Shown in pieces: positions 56,844 to 64,000 of a stretch of 64,000 bases of DNA. The notes beneath the pieces are model-generated. The model saw only the letters and a program-made list of their open reading frames with translations. It searched no databases and was not told where the DNA came from. The position numbers and the translations under genes were made by a program. Source of the stretch: Clostridiales bacterium (GTDB taxonomy: Bacteria; Bacillota; Clostridia; Oscillospirales; Oscillospiraceae); NCBI GenBank assembly GCA_021201475.1, contig JAJQEV010000119.1:30442-94441 (forward strand), given 5' to 3'. Numbering within the stretch: the stretch's first letter is position 1; the number at the start of each line of letters is the position of its first letter.

Positions 56844-57521
56844 ATGAACAACCGAACCATACTGCTGCTGGTATTGGCCTGCTTATGCGTCCTGCCCCTG
56901 ACGGCCTGCCAGGTGGAGTTTTCCGAGCCGACCTCGGTTTTGGCGGCGGAGCAGAGTACATCGGACGGGGAGAGCAGCGGGAACCTGGCCCCGGAGGCGG
57001 AGGAGACGGAAAGCGTCCTCCCCAACGGGGTGGACAGCACCACCGAGCGCACGGAGACCGTCACGGTCAATGACGAGGAGGTGGAGGTATCCCTCTTCAC
57101 CTTCCAGTGCAGCCTGGGCTTCACCATGGAGTATCCCTACGAGACGTTCCGCTACAGCTGGGATGACGAAAGCCAGTCGGCGATTTTCACTTCCGACCTG
57201 ACGGATGAGGACGGCCTGGCCCAGGGGGTGCTGACCGTGTCCAGAGGGGAGGAAACGGTGGAGGCCACCGTGGAGGCGGTACGCGCCGCCGCCGGGGACG
57301 CCTCTGTCTCCACCGATGAGGCCACCGTAGGGCAGGCTGAGTACGCCGCTACCAAGCTGCAATATACGGACAGCCAGCGGGGCTACCATGTGGTGGTCTT
57401 TGTATTCGAGAACGAGGCGGGGGAGCCCTTCCAGATGGAGCTGTGCTATACTGACAGCGCCAGCACCTTCCTCCTGCCCCGGATGCGGCTGATGCGGCAG
57501 CTCTTTCAGTTTGTAACATAA
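56844..57521 (+). CDS. Lipoprotein of unknown function
   Basis: 225 residues. Signal peptide (LLLVLACLCVLPL) and lipobox LTAC at residue 20-23; the acidic linker (about 30-70) precedes a soluble beta-rich domain (FTFQCSLGFTMEYPYETFRYSWDD). GGGAGATGATACG precedes the ATG. No recognised family. The upstream open frame belongs to a repeat. Confidence 0.75.
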   Translation: MNNRTILLLVLACLCVLPLTACQVEFSEPTSVLAAEQSTSDGESSGNLAPEAEETESVLPNGVDSTTERTETVTVNDEEVEVSLFTFQCSLGFTMEYPYETFRYSWDDESQSAIFTSDLTDEDGLAQGVLTVSRGEETVEATVEAVRAAAGDASVSTDEATVGQAEYAATKLQYTDSQRGYHVVVFVFENEAGEPFQMELCYTDSASTFLLPRMRLMRQLFQFVT

Positions 57522-58022
57522 AATGCAGTTTTTTCACTCGCCGCTCCGCCGGGGCAGGACGCCGCGGGCGGCGGGTTCTGTCGCTGCTTTTTACGAAAAA
57601 TGGCAAAAATGAAGGAAATTTCCGGCCATTTGCGGCGCAGTTCCGGCGCTTTTATCAAACAAGGCAAAAACGCTCCTGTTAAATATGAACAAAATTACAA
57701 AAATACAGGAGGAATGTCCTAGAATCCTTTGTTGATTTTTCCATGAAATTGGAGTAAAATCAGTAAAGTAGATAAAATAAGTTTCGGAGTTTGTATGTCC
57801 TATTGCAGAAATCTGTATATTTCACGTGAGGCAACCCGTGTTATATAAAAATGAAAAAAAGGGGGGATTGTGACAGTATGCTGACAGCGCCATGCCGAAT
57901 TTCTCAGACGGTTATGGCGCAGTTGCCAACCCGAAAGGAGATCCCTGAACCAATGGCAAAACAACCCTACAACACTGCTGCGTCCGCCGCGTCAGCGTGC
58001 GGAAGAAAGGAGAGGCAAACCA
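57522..58022. other. AT-rich intergenic region before a GPH symporter
   Basis: 500 bp, markedly AT-rich in the middle. A possible promoter is TTTCAC-16-TATATA (57820-57847). A 25-codon open frame with its own GGAG (57953-58030) ends on a TGA overlapping the symporter start. Nothing else is recognised. Confidence 0.4.
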
Positions 58023-59534
58023 ATGAGTGATCCTTCAAAATACATGGGCGAAAATGGCGTCCATCGCGTACCTGTCTGGCGTATTCTCGGCTTCTGCCTG
58101 AACAATACCGCCACCAACACCTATCTGTTCCTGATGAACTACGTCAGCTATTATCTGATGGGCTTCGTCGGCGTCGGCATGGTGATGGCCTCCAGCTTTT
58201 CCATGATTATGCGTATCTGGGACGGCGTGACCGACCCCTTCGTCGGCTTCATGGTGGATAAGACCAACGGCAAGTTCGGCAAGAACCGTCCCTTCATGGT
58301 GATCGGTCAGGTCATCCTGTGTGTGGCCAGCTTCATCCTGTTCCATGTGACCCATCTGCTGCCGGAAATCACCGCCGTCCGTCTCGTATTCTTCATCATC
58401 ATTTCCGCCTTTTACTATCTGGGCTACACCTGCCAGTGCGTGGTCACCAAGTCCGCCCAGTCCTGCCTGACGAACGACCCGAAGCAGCGTCCGCTGTTCT
58501 CCGCCTTTGACGCGGCGTTCAACACCCTCCTGTTCGCCGGCTTCGGCATCCTGACCCCCATCATCGCCAACAACTATGCTGATTACGGCGGATACAGTTC
58601 CACCCAGTTCTTCCATACCCTGTGGATGATCACCGCCATCATGGCCGGTTGCTTCACCATCATCGCCGTCATCTCCATCGCCCCCAAGGATCGGGTGGAG
58701 TTCTTCGGCACCGGCAAGCCCGTCAAGGTGGGCCTGCGGGATTACTGGGAGACCCTGAAGGGCAACCGTGCCATTCAGATGCTGGTGGTCTCCGCCTCTA
58801 CGGATAAGCTCGGCTCCCAGGCCAAGACCAGCGCCGTCACCGTGGCCATGTTCGCCTGTATCGCTGGGTCTACATTGCTGCAATCCAACGTCACAGGTCT
58901 GCTGACGATTCCCAACGCCGTTGTCGCCTTCGCTGCCGTCTCCCTGCTGGCGCCCCGGATGGGCCAGAAGGAGGCCATGCTCTTCGGCTCCTATGGTGGC
59001 CTTGCAATCAATGCCTTGCTGATTGCGCTGTGGCTCATCGGCGACCCCACCACCATGACCTCCAATGCGGAAACCGGCGCGATGAATTGGGGCTACTTCC
59101 TGATTCTGTACTGCGTGCTGACCGTGCTGCAGGCCGGCTTCCAGGGCATTTCCGGCAACCTGGTCATCCCCATGACCGCCGACTGCGCCGACTACGAGGT
59201 CTATCGTACCGGCAAGTACGTCCCCGGACTGATGGGTACCCTGTTCTCCTTCGTGGATAAGCTCGTTTCCGCATTCGCTCCGATGATTGCCGGTCTGGTC
59301 TTCGCCGCCGTCGGATTCTCCGATCACAACCCCGTCATGGGCGACACCGTCACTTGGGGCCTGCGTGTCGGCGTGGCCTTCCTGGCCTATGGCCTGATTA
59401 TGTGTGGCCTGGTCTGCAACATCATCGCACTGCACTTCTATCCGCTGACCAAGGAGAGAATGGCGGAGATTCAGGGCGAGGTGGCCCGCATCAAGGCGGA
59501 GGCTGCCGCTGCTGACGCTGCCGAGCAAGCCTGA
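58023..59534 (+). CDS. GPH-family sugar:cation symporter
   Basis: 503 residues, twelve helices, with GPH landmarks (MRIWDGVTDPFVGFMVDKT, NRPFMVIGQ, TADCADYEVYRTGKYVPGLMGT). A paralogue of the symporter at 31446 (both have the xADCxDYExYRxGKYxPGxMGT element). Sugar substrate unknown; no glycosidase adjoins. GAAAGGAGAGGCAAACCA precedes the ATG. A TM2-domain protein follows 45 bp later. Confidence 0.88.
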   Translation: MSDPSKYMGENGVHRVPVWRILGFCLNNTATNTYLFLMNYVSYYLMGFVGVGMVMASSFSMIMRIWDGVTDPFVGFMVDKTNGKFGKNRPFMVIGQVILCVASFILFHVTHLLPEITAVRLVFFIIISAFYYLGYTCQCVVTKSAQSCLTNDPKQRPLFSAFDAAFNTLLFAGFGILTPIIANNYADYGGYSSTQFFHTLWMITAIMAGCFTIIAVISIAPKDRVEFFGTGKPVKVGLRDYWETLKGNRAIQMLVVSASTDKLGSQAKTSAVTVAMFACIAGSTLLQSNVTGLLTIPNAVVAFAAVSLLAPRMGQKEAMLFGSYGGLAINALLIALWLIGDPTTMTSNAETGAMNWGYFLILYCVLTVLQAGFQGISGNLVIPMTADCADYEVYRTGKYVPGLMGTLFSFVDKLVSAFAPMIAGLVFAAVGFSDHNPVMGDTVTWGLRVGVAFLAYGLIMCGLVCNIIALHFYPLTKERMAEIQGEVARIKAEAAAADAAEQA

Positions 59535-59579
59535 TTGCGTCACTACATCCCTATTCCCGGAAAGAGGTAATCCTAACAA

Positions 59580-59999
59580 GTGAAACGTTCAGAACGTAAA
59601 AAGCTGGAGCGCGAACAGCGCGAGGCAAACCGGGTCAGCTTTGCCGAAATGGCCGCCGCTGAGGAAGAGTTGAAGCGGGTCAAAGCGGAGTACGGCGTCG
59701 AGGATGATTACGTCATCGACCGGCACGGCAACCGCCGGAAAAAGCGCAGGAACCCCATCGCCATGTTCTTTGACCGTCAGGACAGCCGGGTGAAGGTGAC
59801 GGTTTCCAAGAGGAACTATATCCTGCTCCTGATTTTCACCGGATGGGCCGGCGGGCACCGCTTCTATGTGAAGATGTGGCCTACTGCCATCCTCTACCTG
59901 GCGCTCTGCTGGACCGGGTTCTCTCTGGCCATGTCGGTCATTGACCTGATGGTCGTGATTCCCATGAAAAAGGACGAGAACGGTATGATTACCATCTGA
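59580..59999 (+). CDS. TM2-domain protein
   Basis: 139 residues. The N-terminal half is charged and helical (KKLEREQREANRVSFAEMAAAEEEL, coiled-coil-like); the C-terminal half is a TM2 pair (YILLLIFTGWAGGHRFYV, then AILYLALCWTGFSLAMSVIDLMVVIPM). Start is GTG after AAAGAGGTAATCC. Likely co-transcribed with the upstream symporter, which hints at a transport helper, but no function is known. Confidence 0.8.
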   Translation: MKRSERKKLEREQREANRVSFAEMAAAEEELKRVKAEYGVEDDYVIDRHGNRRKKRRNPIAMFFDRQDSRVKVTVSKRNYILLLIFTGWAGGHRFYVKMWPTAILYLALCWTGFSLAMSVIDLMVVIPMKKDENGMITI

Positions 60000-60013
60000 C
60001 CAAGCAGCTTTTC

Positions 60014-60054
60014 AAACGGCTGCAACCGTGCTACACGGTTGCAGCCGTTTTCTT
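60014..60054 (+). terminator. Intrinsic terminator
   Basis: AAACGGCTGCAACCGTG-CTA-CACGGTTGCAGCCGTTT, a perfect 17-bp stem, followed by TCTTTT. Confidence 0.9.
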
Positions 60055-60160
60055 TTCCTCAGGGCTGGAAAGAAATAACAGCCAACATTCCGCCGCCTTT
60101 TCCGCCAAACCGGGCAGACTAAACCCTGTATCGCAAACGGCAGAAAAAGGAGCAAACCAC

Positions 60161-61558
60161 ATGGCACGCAGCAGACCGACCACTCCCCGCCCCTTCGGCA
60201 TGGCGGACAAGGTGGGCTATATGTTTGGCGACTTCGGCAACGACTTCACCTTCCTCCTGTCCTCCTCCTTCATGTTAAAATACTACACGGACGTGATGGA
60301 CATTTCCCCCGCCCTGGTGGGCGCGCTGATGATGCTGGCCCGCTTCCTGGACGCCTTTACCGACGTGACCATGGGGCAAATCGTGGACCGCTCCCACCCC
60401 ACCAGGGACGGCAAGTTCCGCCCCTGGATACGGCGGATGTGCGGGCCGGTGGCGGTGTCCTCTTTCCTGATTTATCAGTCCGGCTTCGCCGGGGCGCCCT
60501 ACCCCTTCCGGGTGTTCTGGATGTTCTTCACCTATCTGCTGTGGGGCTCCTTCTTTTACACCGCCATCAACATCCCCTATGGCTCCATGGCCTCCGCCAT
60601 CTCTCCCCAGCCCAGAGACAGGGCCGACCTCTCCACCTGGCGCACCGTCGGCTCCACCCTGGCGGGGCTGGTGATCGGCGTGGGCGTCCCGCTGGCAGCC
60701 TACGTCACCGTAGATGGCAACCCGGTGATGTCCGGCAGCCGCATGACCGCCATCGCCGGGGTGTTCAGCGTCCTGGCCGTGGTGTGCCATCTGCTGTGCT
60801 TCCATCTGGTGCGGGAGCGGGTGGAGGTACCCGCCAATCAGGAGAAGCTGGACATCCCCAAAATGCTGCGGAGCCTTGCCACCAACCGGGCGCTGCTGGG
60901 CATCATCGCCGCCGCCATCCTCCTGCTGCTGGCCATGCTGAGTATGCAGGGGATGGCGGGGTATGTGTTCCCCAACTTCTACCGCAGCACCCGGGCCCAG
61001 TCCATGGCCTCCCTGACCGGGTCGCTGGCGGTGCTGCTGATTTGCGCCCCGCTGGCCTCCCGGCTGGCGGAGCGGTTCGGCAAGAAGGAGCTGTCCGCCG
61101 TGTCCTGCTTCTTCGGGGCGCTGGCCTATCTGGTCTGCCTCCTGCTCCGCCCGGAGAACGCCTATGTCTATGTCGCGTTCTACACCCTGGCCTTTGTGGG
61201 GCTGGGCTTCTTTAACACGGTCATTTGGGCCATGATCACCGATGTCATTGACGACGCGGAGGTGCGCAGCGGCGTCCGAGAGGACGGCGCGATTTACTCG
61301 GTGTACTCCTTCGCCCGGAAGCTGGGGCAGGGCTTCTCCTCCGGCATGGTGGGCGGGCTGCTGGCCGTCATCGGCTATACGGAGGCCACCCAGTTTGACC
61401 CGGACGTGACCGAGGGCATCTTCCGCATCTCCTGCATCGTCCCCATCCTCGGCCTGACCTGCGTGGGGCTGGCGCTGCTATTCCTCTACCCGTTGAACAA
61501 ACGGCGGGTTGCGGAGAACGCGGCGGAGTTGGCCCGCCGCCGGATGGGGAAGGGCTGA
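60161..61558 (+). CDS. GPH-family sugar:cation symporter
   Basis: 465 residues, twelve helices. GPH features are ARFLDAFTDVTMGQIVDRS, FRPWIRRM and ITDVIDDAEVRSGVREDG, and the second half GLGFFNTVIWAMITD. More distant from the other two GPH members in the window. Substrate (a glycoside, pentoside or hexuronide) unknown. AAAAAGGAGCAAACCAC precedes the ATG. The proB promoter starts just past its stop. Confidence 0.88.
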   Translation: MARSRPTTPRPFGMADKVGYMFGDFGNDFTFLLSSSFMLKYYTDVMDISPALVGALMMLARFLDAFTDVTMGQIVDRSHPTRDGKFRPWIRRMCGPVAVSSFLIYQSGFAGAPYPFRVFWMFFTYLLWGSFFYTAINIPYGSMASAISPQPRDRADLSTWRTVGSTLAGLVIGVGVPLAAYVTVDGNPVMSGSRMTAIAGVFSVLAVVCHLLCFHLVRERVEVPANQEKLDIPKMLRSLATNRALLGIIAAAILLLLAMLSMQGMAGYVFPNFYRSTRAQSMASLTGSLAVLLICAPLASRLAERFGKKELSAVSCFFGALAYLVCLLLRPENAYVYVAFYTLAFVGLGFFNTVIWAMITDVIDDAEVRSGVREDGAIYSVYSFARKLGQGFSSGMVGGLLAVIGYTEATQFDPDVTEGIFRISCIVPILGLTCVGLALLFLYPLNKRRVAENAAELARRRMGKG

Positions 61559-61611
61559 CGAACGACGGAACGGCTGCATCGTCTATCTCGACATGGTGCA
61601 GTCGTTCCACC

Positions 61612-61640
61612 TTGACAGTGGAAAAAAAGTGGGGTATGAT
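61612..61640 (+). promoter_or_regulatory. Sigma-A promoter of proB-proA
   Basis: TTGACA, exactly 17 bp, TATGAT, 25 bp before the proB ATG. Confidence 0.85.
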
Positions 61641-61664
61641 GTGGAGGAAAGCGAGGAGAACACA

Positions 61665-62438
61665 ATGAGGGTAGTTGTAAAGGTCGGCACGTCCACGCTG
61701 GCGCATCCGTCGGGATGCCTGAACATCCGCCAGGTGGAGAAGATGTGCAAGGTGCTGAGTGATATCAAAAACGCCGGGAATGAGGTGATTCTGGTGTCCT
61801 CCGGGGCCATCGCCATGGGCATGGGGAAGCTCCCCCTGCTGGAGCGGCCCAAGGATATGCCCACCAAGCAGGCCGCCGCCGCCGTGGGCCAGTGCGAGCT
61901 GATGTATACTTATGACAAGCTGTTCTCGGAGTATAACCACGTTGTAGCCCAGCTGCTGGTCACCGGCGAGGATATGGAGCATGAGGACCGCTGCCAGAAT
62001 ATTCAAAACACTCTGTTCCGGCTGCTGGAGCTGAAGGTGCTGCCCATTGTCAACGAGAACGACACCATCGCCACCCAGGAAATCGCCGTGGGGGATAACG
62101 ACACCCTCTCCGCCATCGTGGCAGTGCGGATGAAGGCGGAGCTGCTGGTGATTCTCAGCGACATTGACGGCCTCTACACCGCCAACCCCAAGGAGGATTC
62201 CGGGGCGCGGCTGATCCCTGTGGTGTGGGAGCTGGACGAGAAGATTGAAAAGCTGGCAGGGGAGGGGTGCGGCCCTCTGGGCACCGGCGGCATGGTGACG
62301 AAGCTCCACGCCGCCCGGCTTGCCACCGCACAGGGAACGGACGTGGTGATTGCCAACGGACAGTCCCCGGAGCTGCTCTATGACATTTTGGATGGGGCAG
62401 CGGTAGGCACACGCTTCATCGGAAGGAGGACGGAATGA
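61665..62438 (+). CDS. proB: Glutamate 5-kinase
   Basis: 257 residues, amino-acid kinase fold without the C-terminal PUA domain, the short Firmicutes form. [10 protein letters not shown] start, [22 protein letters not shown] and [14 protein letters not shown] mark substrate and ATP sites. First step of proline synthesis. An in-frame extension upstream is not preferred: GGAGAACACA lies just before the ATG. Stop overlaps proA by 4 bp. Confidence 0.95.
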   Translation: MRVVVKVGTSTLAHPSGCLNIRQVEKMCKVLSDIKNAGNEVILVSSGAIAMGMGKLPLLERPKDMPTKQAAAAVGQCELMYTYDKLFSEYNHVVAQLLVTGEDMEHEDRCQNIQNTLFRLLELKVLPIVNENDTIATQEIAVGDNDTLSAIVAVRMKAELLVILSDIDGLYTANPKEDSGARLIPVVWELDEKIEKLAGEGCGPLGTGGMVTKLHAARLATAQGTDVVIANGQSPELLYDILDGAAVGTRFIGRRTE

Positions 62439-63691
62439 CAACACAGGAAATCTTATCCGCCGCGAAAGCGGCAAAACCGGCCCTGGCCGCCCTGAGCAGC
62501 GAGGAGAAAAACGCCGCGCTGCTGGCTATGGCGGAGGAGCTGACCGCCCAGCAGGCGGCCATTCTCCAGGCCAACCGTGCGGACCTGGAGGCTGCGAAGG
62601 GTACCATCCCCGACGTGATGCTGGATCGCCTGGCCCTCAGCGAGGCCCGCATCGCGGGCATGGCGGAAGGGATTCGCCAGGTGGCCGCCCTGCCTGACCC
62701 GGTGGGTCAGGTGCTGAAACGGGTAGAGCGGCCCAACGGCCTGGTGATTGAGAAGCGCATGGTGCCCATGGGGGTCATCGCCATCATCTATGAGAGTCGG
62801 CCCAACGTCACCTCTGATGCGGCGGCGCTGGCCCTGAAGGCGGGCAGCGCCTGCGTCCTCCGGGGCGGAAAGGAGGCTTTTCGCAGTGGCTACGCCATCG
62901 TGCAGGCGTTGAAGGCGGGGCTGCGGCAGGTGGGCTTGCCTGAGGATCTGGTGAACATCGTGGAGGACACTACCCGGAAAAGCTCCACTGAGCTGATGAC
63001 CGCCGTGGGCTATGTGGATTTGCTGATTCCCAGAGGCGGCCCCGGCCTGATCCGCGCCTGCGTGGAGAATGCTACCGTCCCCTGCATCCAGACCGGCACC
63101 GGCATCTGCCACGTCTACGTGGATGCCTCCGCCGATGTGGACATGGCGGTGAATATCATTGAAAACGCCAAGGCCAGCCGCCCCTCCGTCTGCAATGCGG
63201 AGGAGGTCTGCGTGGTGCATCAGGACGCAGCCCCCCGGTTCCTGCCCGCCCTGCAAAAGCGGCTGACTGAGGAGCGGGCCGCGGCGGGCAAGCCCCCGGT
63301 GGAACTGCGTCTGGACGAGGGGGCGGCCCTGTTGATTCCCGGTACCCCGGCAGGGGAGAAGGATTTCGACACCGAGTTCCTGGACTATGTGCTGGCCGTC
63401 AAGCTGGTGGACAGCGTGGAGGAGGCCGTCGCCCACATCAACCGTCACTCCACCGGCCACAGCGAGGCCATCATCACCCAGGACGCCGCCTCCGCGGAGC
63501 GGTTCGTGGCGGAGGTGGACAGCGCAGCGGTCTACGTCAACGCATCCACCCGCTTCACCGACGGCGGCGAGTTCGGCCTGGGCTGCGAGATGGGCATCTC
63601 CACCCAGAAGCTCCACGCCAGAGGCCCCATGGGGCTGGAGGAGCTTTGCACCTATAAATACATCATCCACGGCAGCGGCCAAATCCGCTGA
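62435..63691 (+). CDS. proA: Gamma-glutamyl phosphate reductase
   Basis: 418 residues. Aldehyde-dehydrogenase fold; catalytic Cys in [16 protein letters not shown] and motif [18 protein letters not shown]. Reduces glutamyl phosphate to glutamate semialdehyde with NADPH. Overlaps the proB stop, so coupled translation. Confidence 0.96.
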   Translation: MTTQEILSAAKAAKPALAALSSEEKNAALLAMAEELTAQQAAILQANRADLEAAKGTIPDVMLDRLALSEARIAGMAEGIRQVAALPDPVGQVLKRVERPNGLVIEKRMVPMGVIAIIYESRPNVTSDAAALALKAGSACVLRGGKEAFRSGYAIVQALKAGLRQVGLPEDLVNIVEDTTRKSSTELMTAVGYVDLLIPRGGPGLIRACVENATVPCIQTGTGICHVYVDASADVDMAVNIIENAKASRPSVCNAEEVCVVHQDAAPRFLPALQKRLTEERAAAGKPPVELRLDEGAALLIPGTPAGEKDFDTEFLDYVLAVKLVDSVEEAVAHINRHSTGHSEAIITQDAASAERFVAEVDSAAVYVNASTRFTDGGEFGLGCEMGISTQKLHARGPMGLEELCTYKYIIHGSGQIR

Positions 63692-63698
63692 CGGCGTT

Positions 63699-63736
63699 GG
63701 CCCTGTGCGGGAGGAAACACCCGCGCAGGGCCTTTT
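63699..63736 (+). terminator. Terminator of proB-proA
   Basis: GGCCCTGTGCGGG pairs with CCCGCGCAGGGCC (13 bp with one G-T pair), then TTTT. Confidence 0.8.
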
Positions 63737-63742
63737 GCTGCG

Positions 63743-64000
63743 GTGAAACGCCCACGGAAATCAATTTTGAAAATTCGTTTCACATAGAAACCCCTCCACC
63801 GGCTGCCGCCGGTTCCCCTCCCCTTTCAGGGGCGGCAAGAAGTTGTTGTAATCACTGCCGTCAATGGCTCCCCTGAAAGGCAATGTCATCAATTTAAGGG
63901 GGATTGTGCTCCTTAGACAAGGATACTATAAGGAAATAAAGCGTCTGCCCTCCCGGCGGGCCTGACTACCGCCTGCTGACCCTTTACGGTATCCGCCTCG
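63743..64000. repeat. Intergenic repeat region at the window end
   Basis: GTGAAACG/CGTTTCAC (63743-63783) form a hairpin; CCCCTCCCCTTTCAGGGG lies within; GGCAATGTCATCAA (63879-63892) repeats the motif at 56416. No gene is seen up to the end of the window. Confidence 0.5.

Noticed and set aside
63743..64000. A coding gene at the right edge
   Set aside because: No ribosome site and no sustained coding frame before the window ends; repeats dominate.

Overview
The window looks like a chromosomal segment of a Gram-positive, spore-forming, anaerobic-type Clostridia, probably Oscillospiraceae-like. This is an inference from content: the spoIIAA-spoIIAB-sigF operon, the spore protease gpr, a YtvI-like membrane protein, T-box leaders on valS and trp, GGAGG-type ribosome binding sites, GC-rich coding DNA with AT-rich promoters (TTGACA-17-TATAAT), and many GPH sugar symporters. 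No tRNA or rRNA gene, prophage or CRISPR array was found. The window cuts a MerR gene at its left edge and ends in a repeat-bearing intergenic region on the right.

Layout. 1-6.4 kb: MerR regulator and divergent MATE exporter, MBL-fold hydrolase, CsoR-type sensor, RecD2-type helicase. 6.4-13.5 kb: a minus-strand repair block (pyrE, uvrB, a broken REP-associated transposase, uvrA and small genes). 13.6-18.8 kb: HAD hydrolase, a GntR-ABC operon with a perfect operator palindrome, FucO-like reductase, gpr. 19-33 kb: rpsT, YihY-type protein, then a galactose/beta-glycoside locus. That locus is galK-galT-lipoprotein, a LytTR/GHKL two-component system, a GH2 glycosidase, a membrane-anchored domain-permuted GH3 glycosidase with a one-base frameshift, and a GPH symporter. 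A direct repeat with a 21-bp period lies just upstream of the GH2 promoter and is a plausible site for the adjacent LytTR regulator.

33-45 kb: T-box valS, the spoIIA operon, and a complete minus-strand trpEGDCFBA operon behind a T-box whose specifier reads UGG. 45-52 kb: a hypothetical gene behind a leader with two tandem terminator-like hairpins, PfkB kinase, MarR regulator, an unlisted 53-residue small protein, a fusion of a CDP-alcohol phosphatidyltransferase with a two-HKD phospholipase D/cardiolipin synthase module, and an alpha/beta hydrolase. 52-55 kb: threonine/aspartate-family operon (ThrR-like ACT regulator, hom, lysC). 55-64 kb: AI-2E/YtvI-type protein, lipoprotein, two further GPH symporters, TM2-domain protein, proB-proA, and interspersed repeats.

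How it fits together: the extracellular or surface glycosidases and GPH symporters would feed hexoses into galK/galT. The amino-acid operons use tRNA-sensing leaders (Trp) or an ACT-HTH repressor (Thr). The most unusual items are the PgsA-PLD fusion, the transposase pseudogene carrying two copies of a 24-bp palindromic repeat, the tandem-hairpin leader RNA, the small protein at 47.7 kb, and the permuted GH3 with its C6-tract frameshift.
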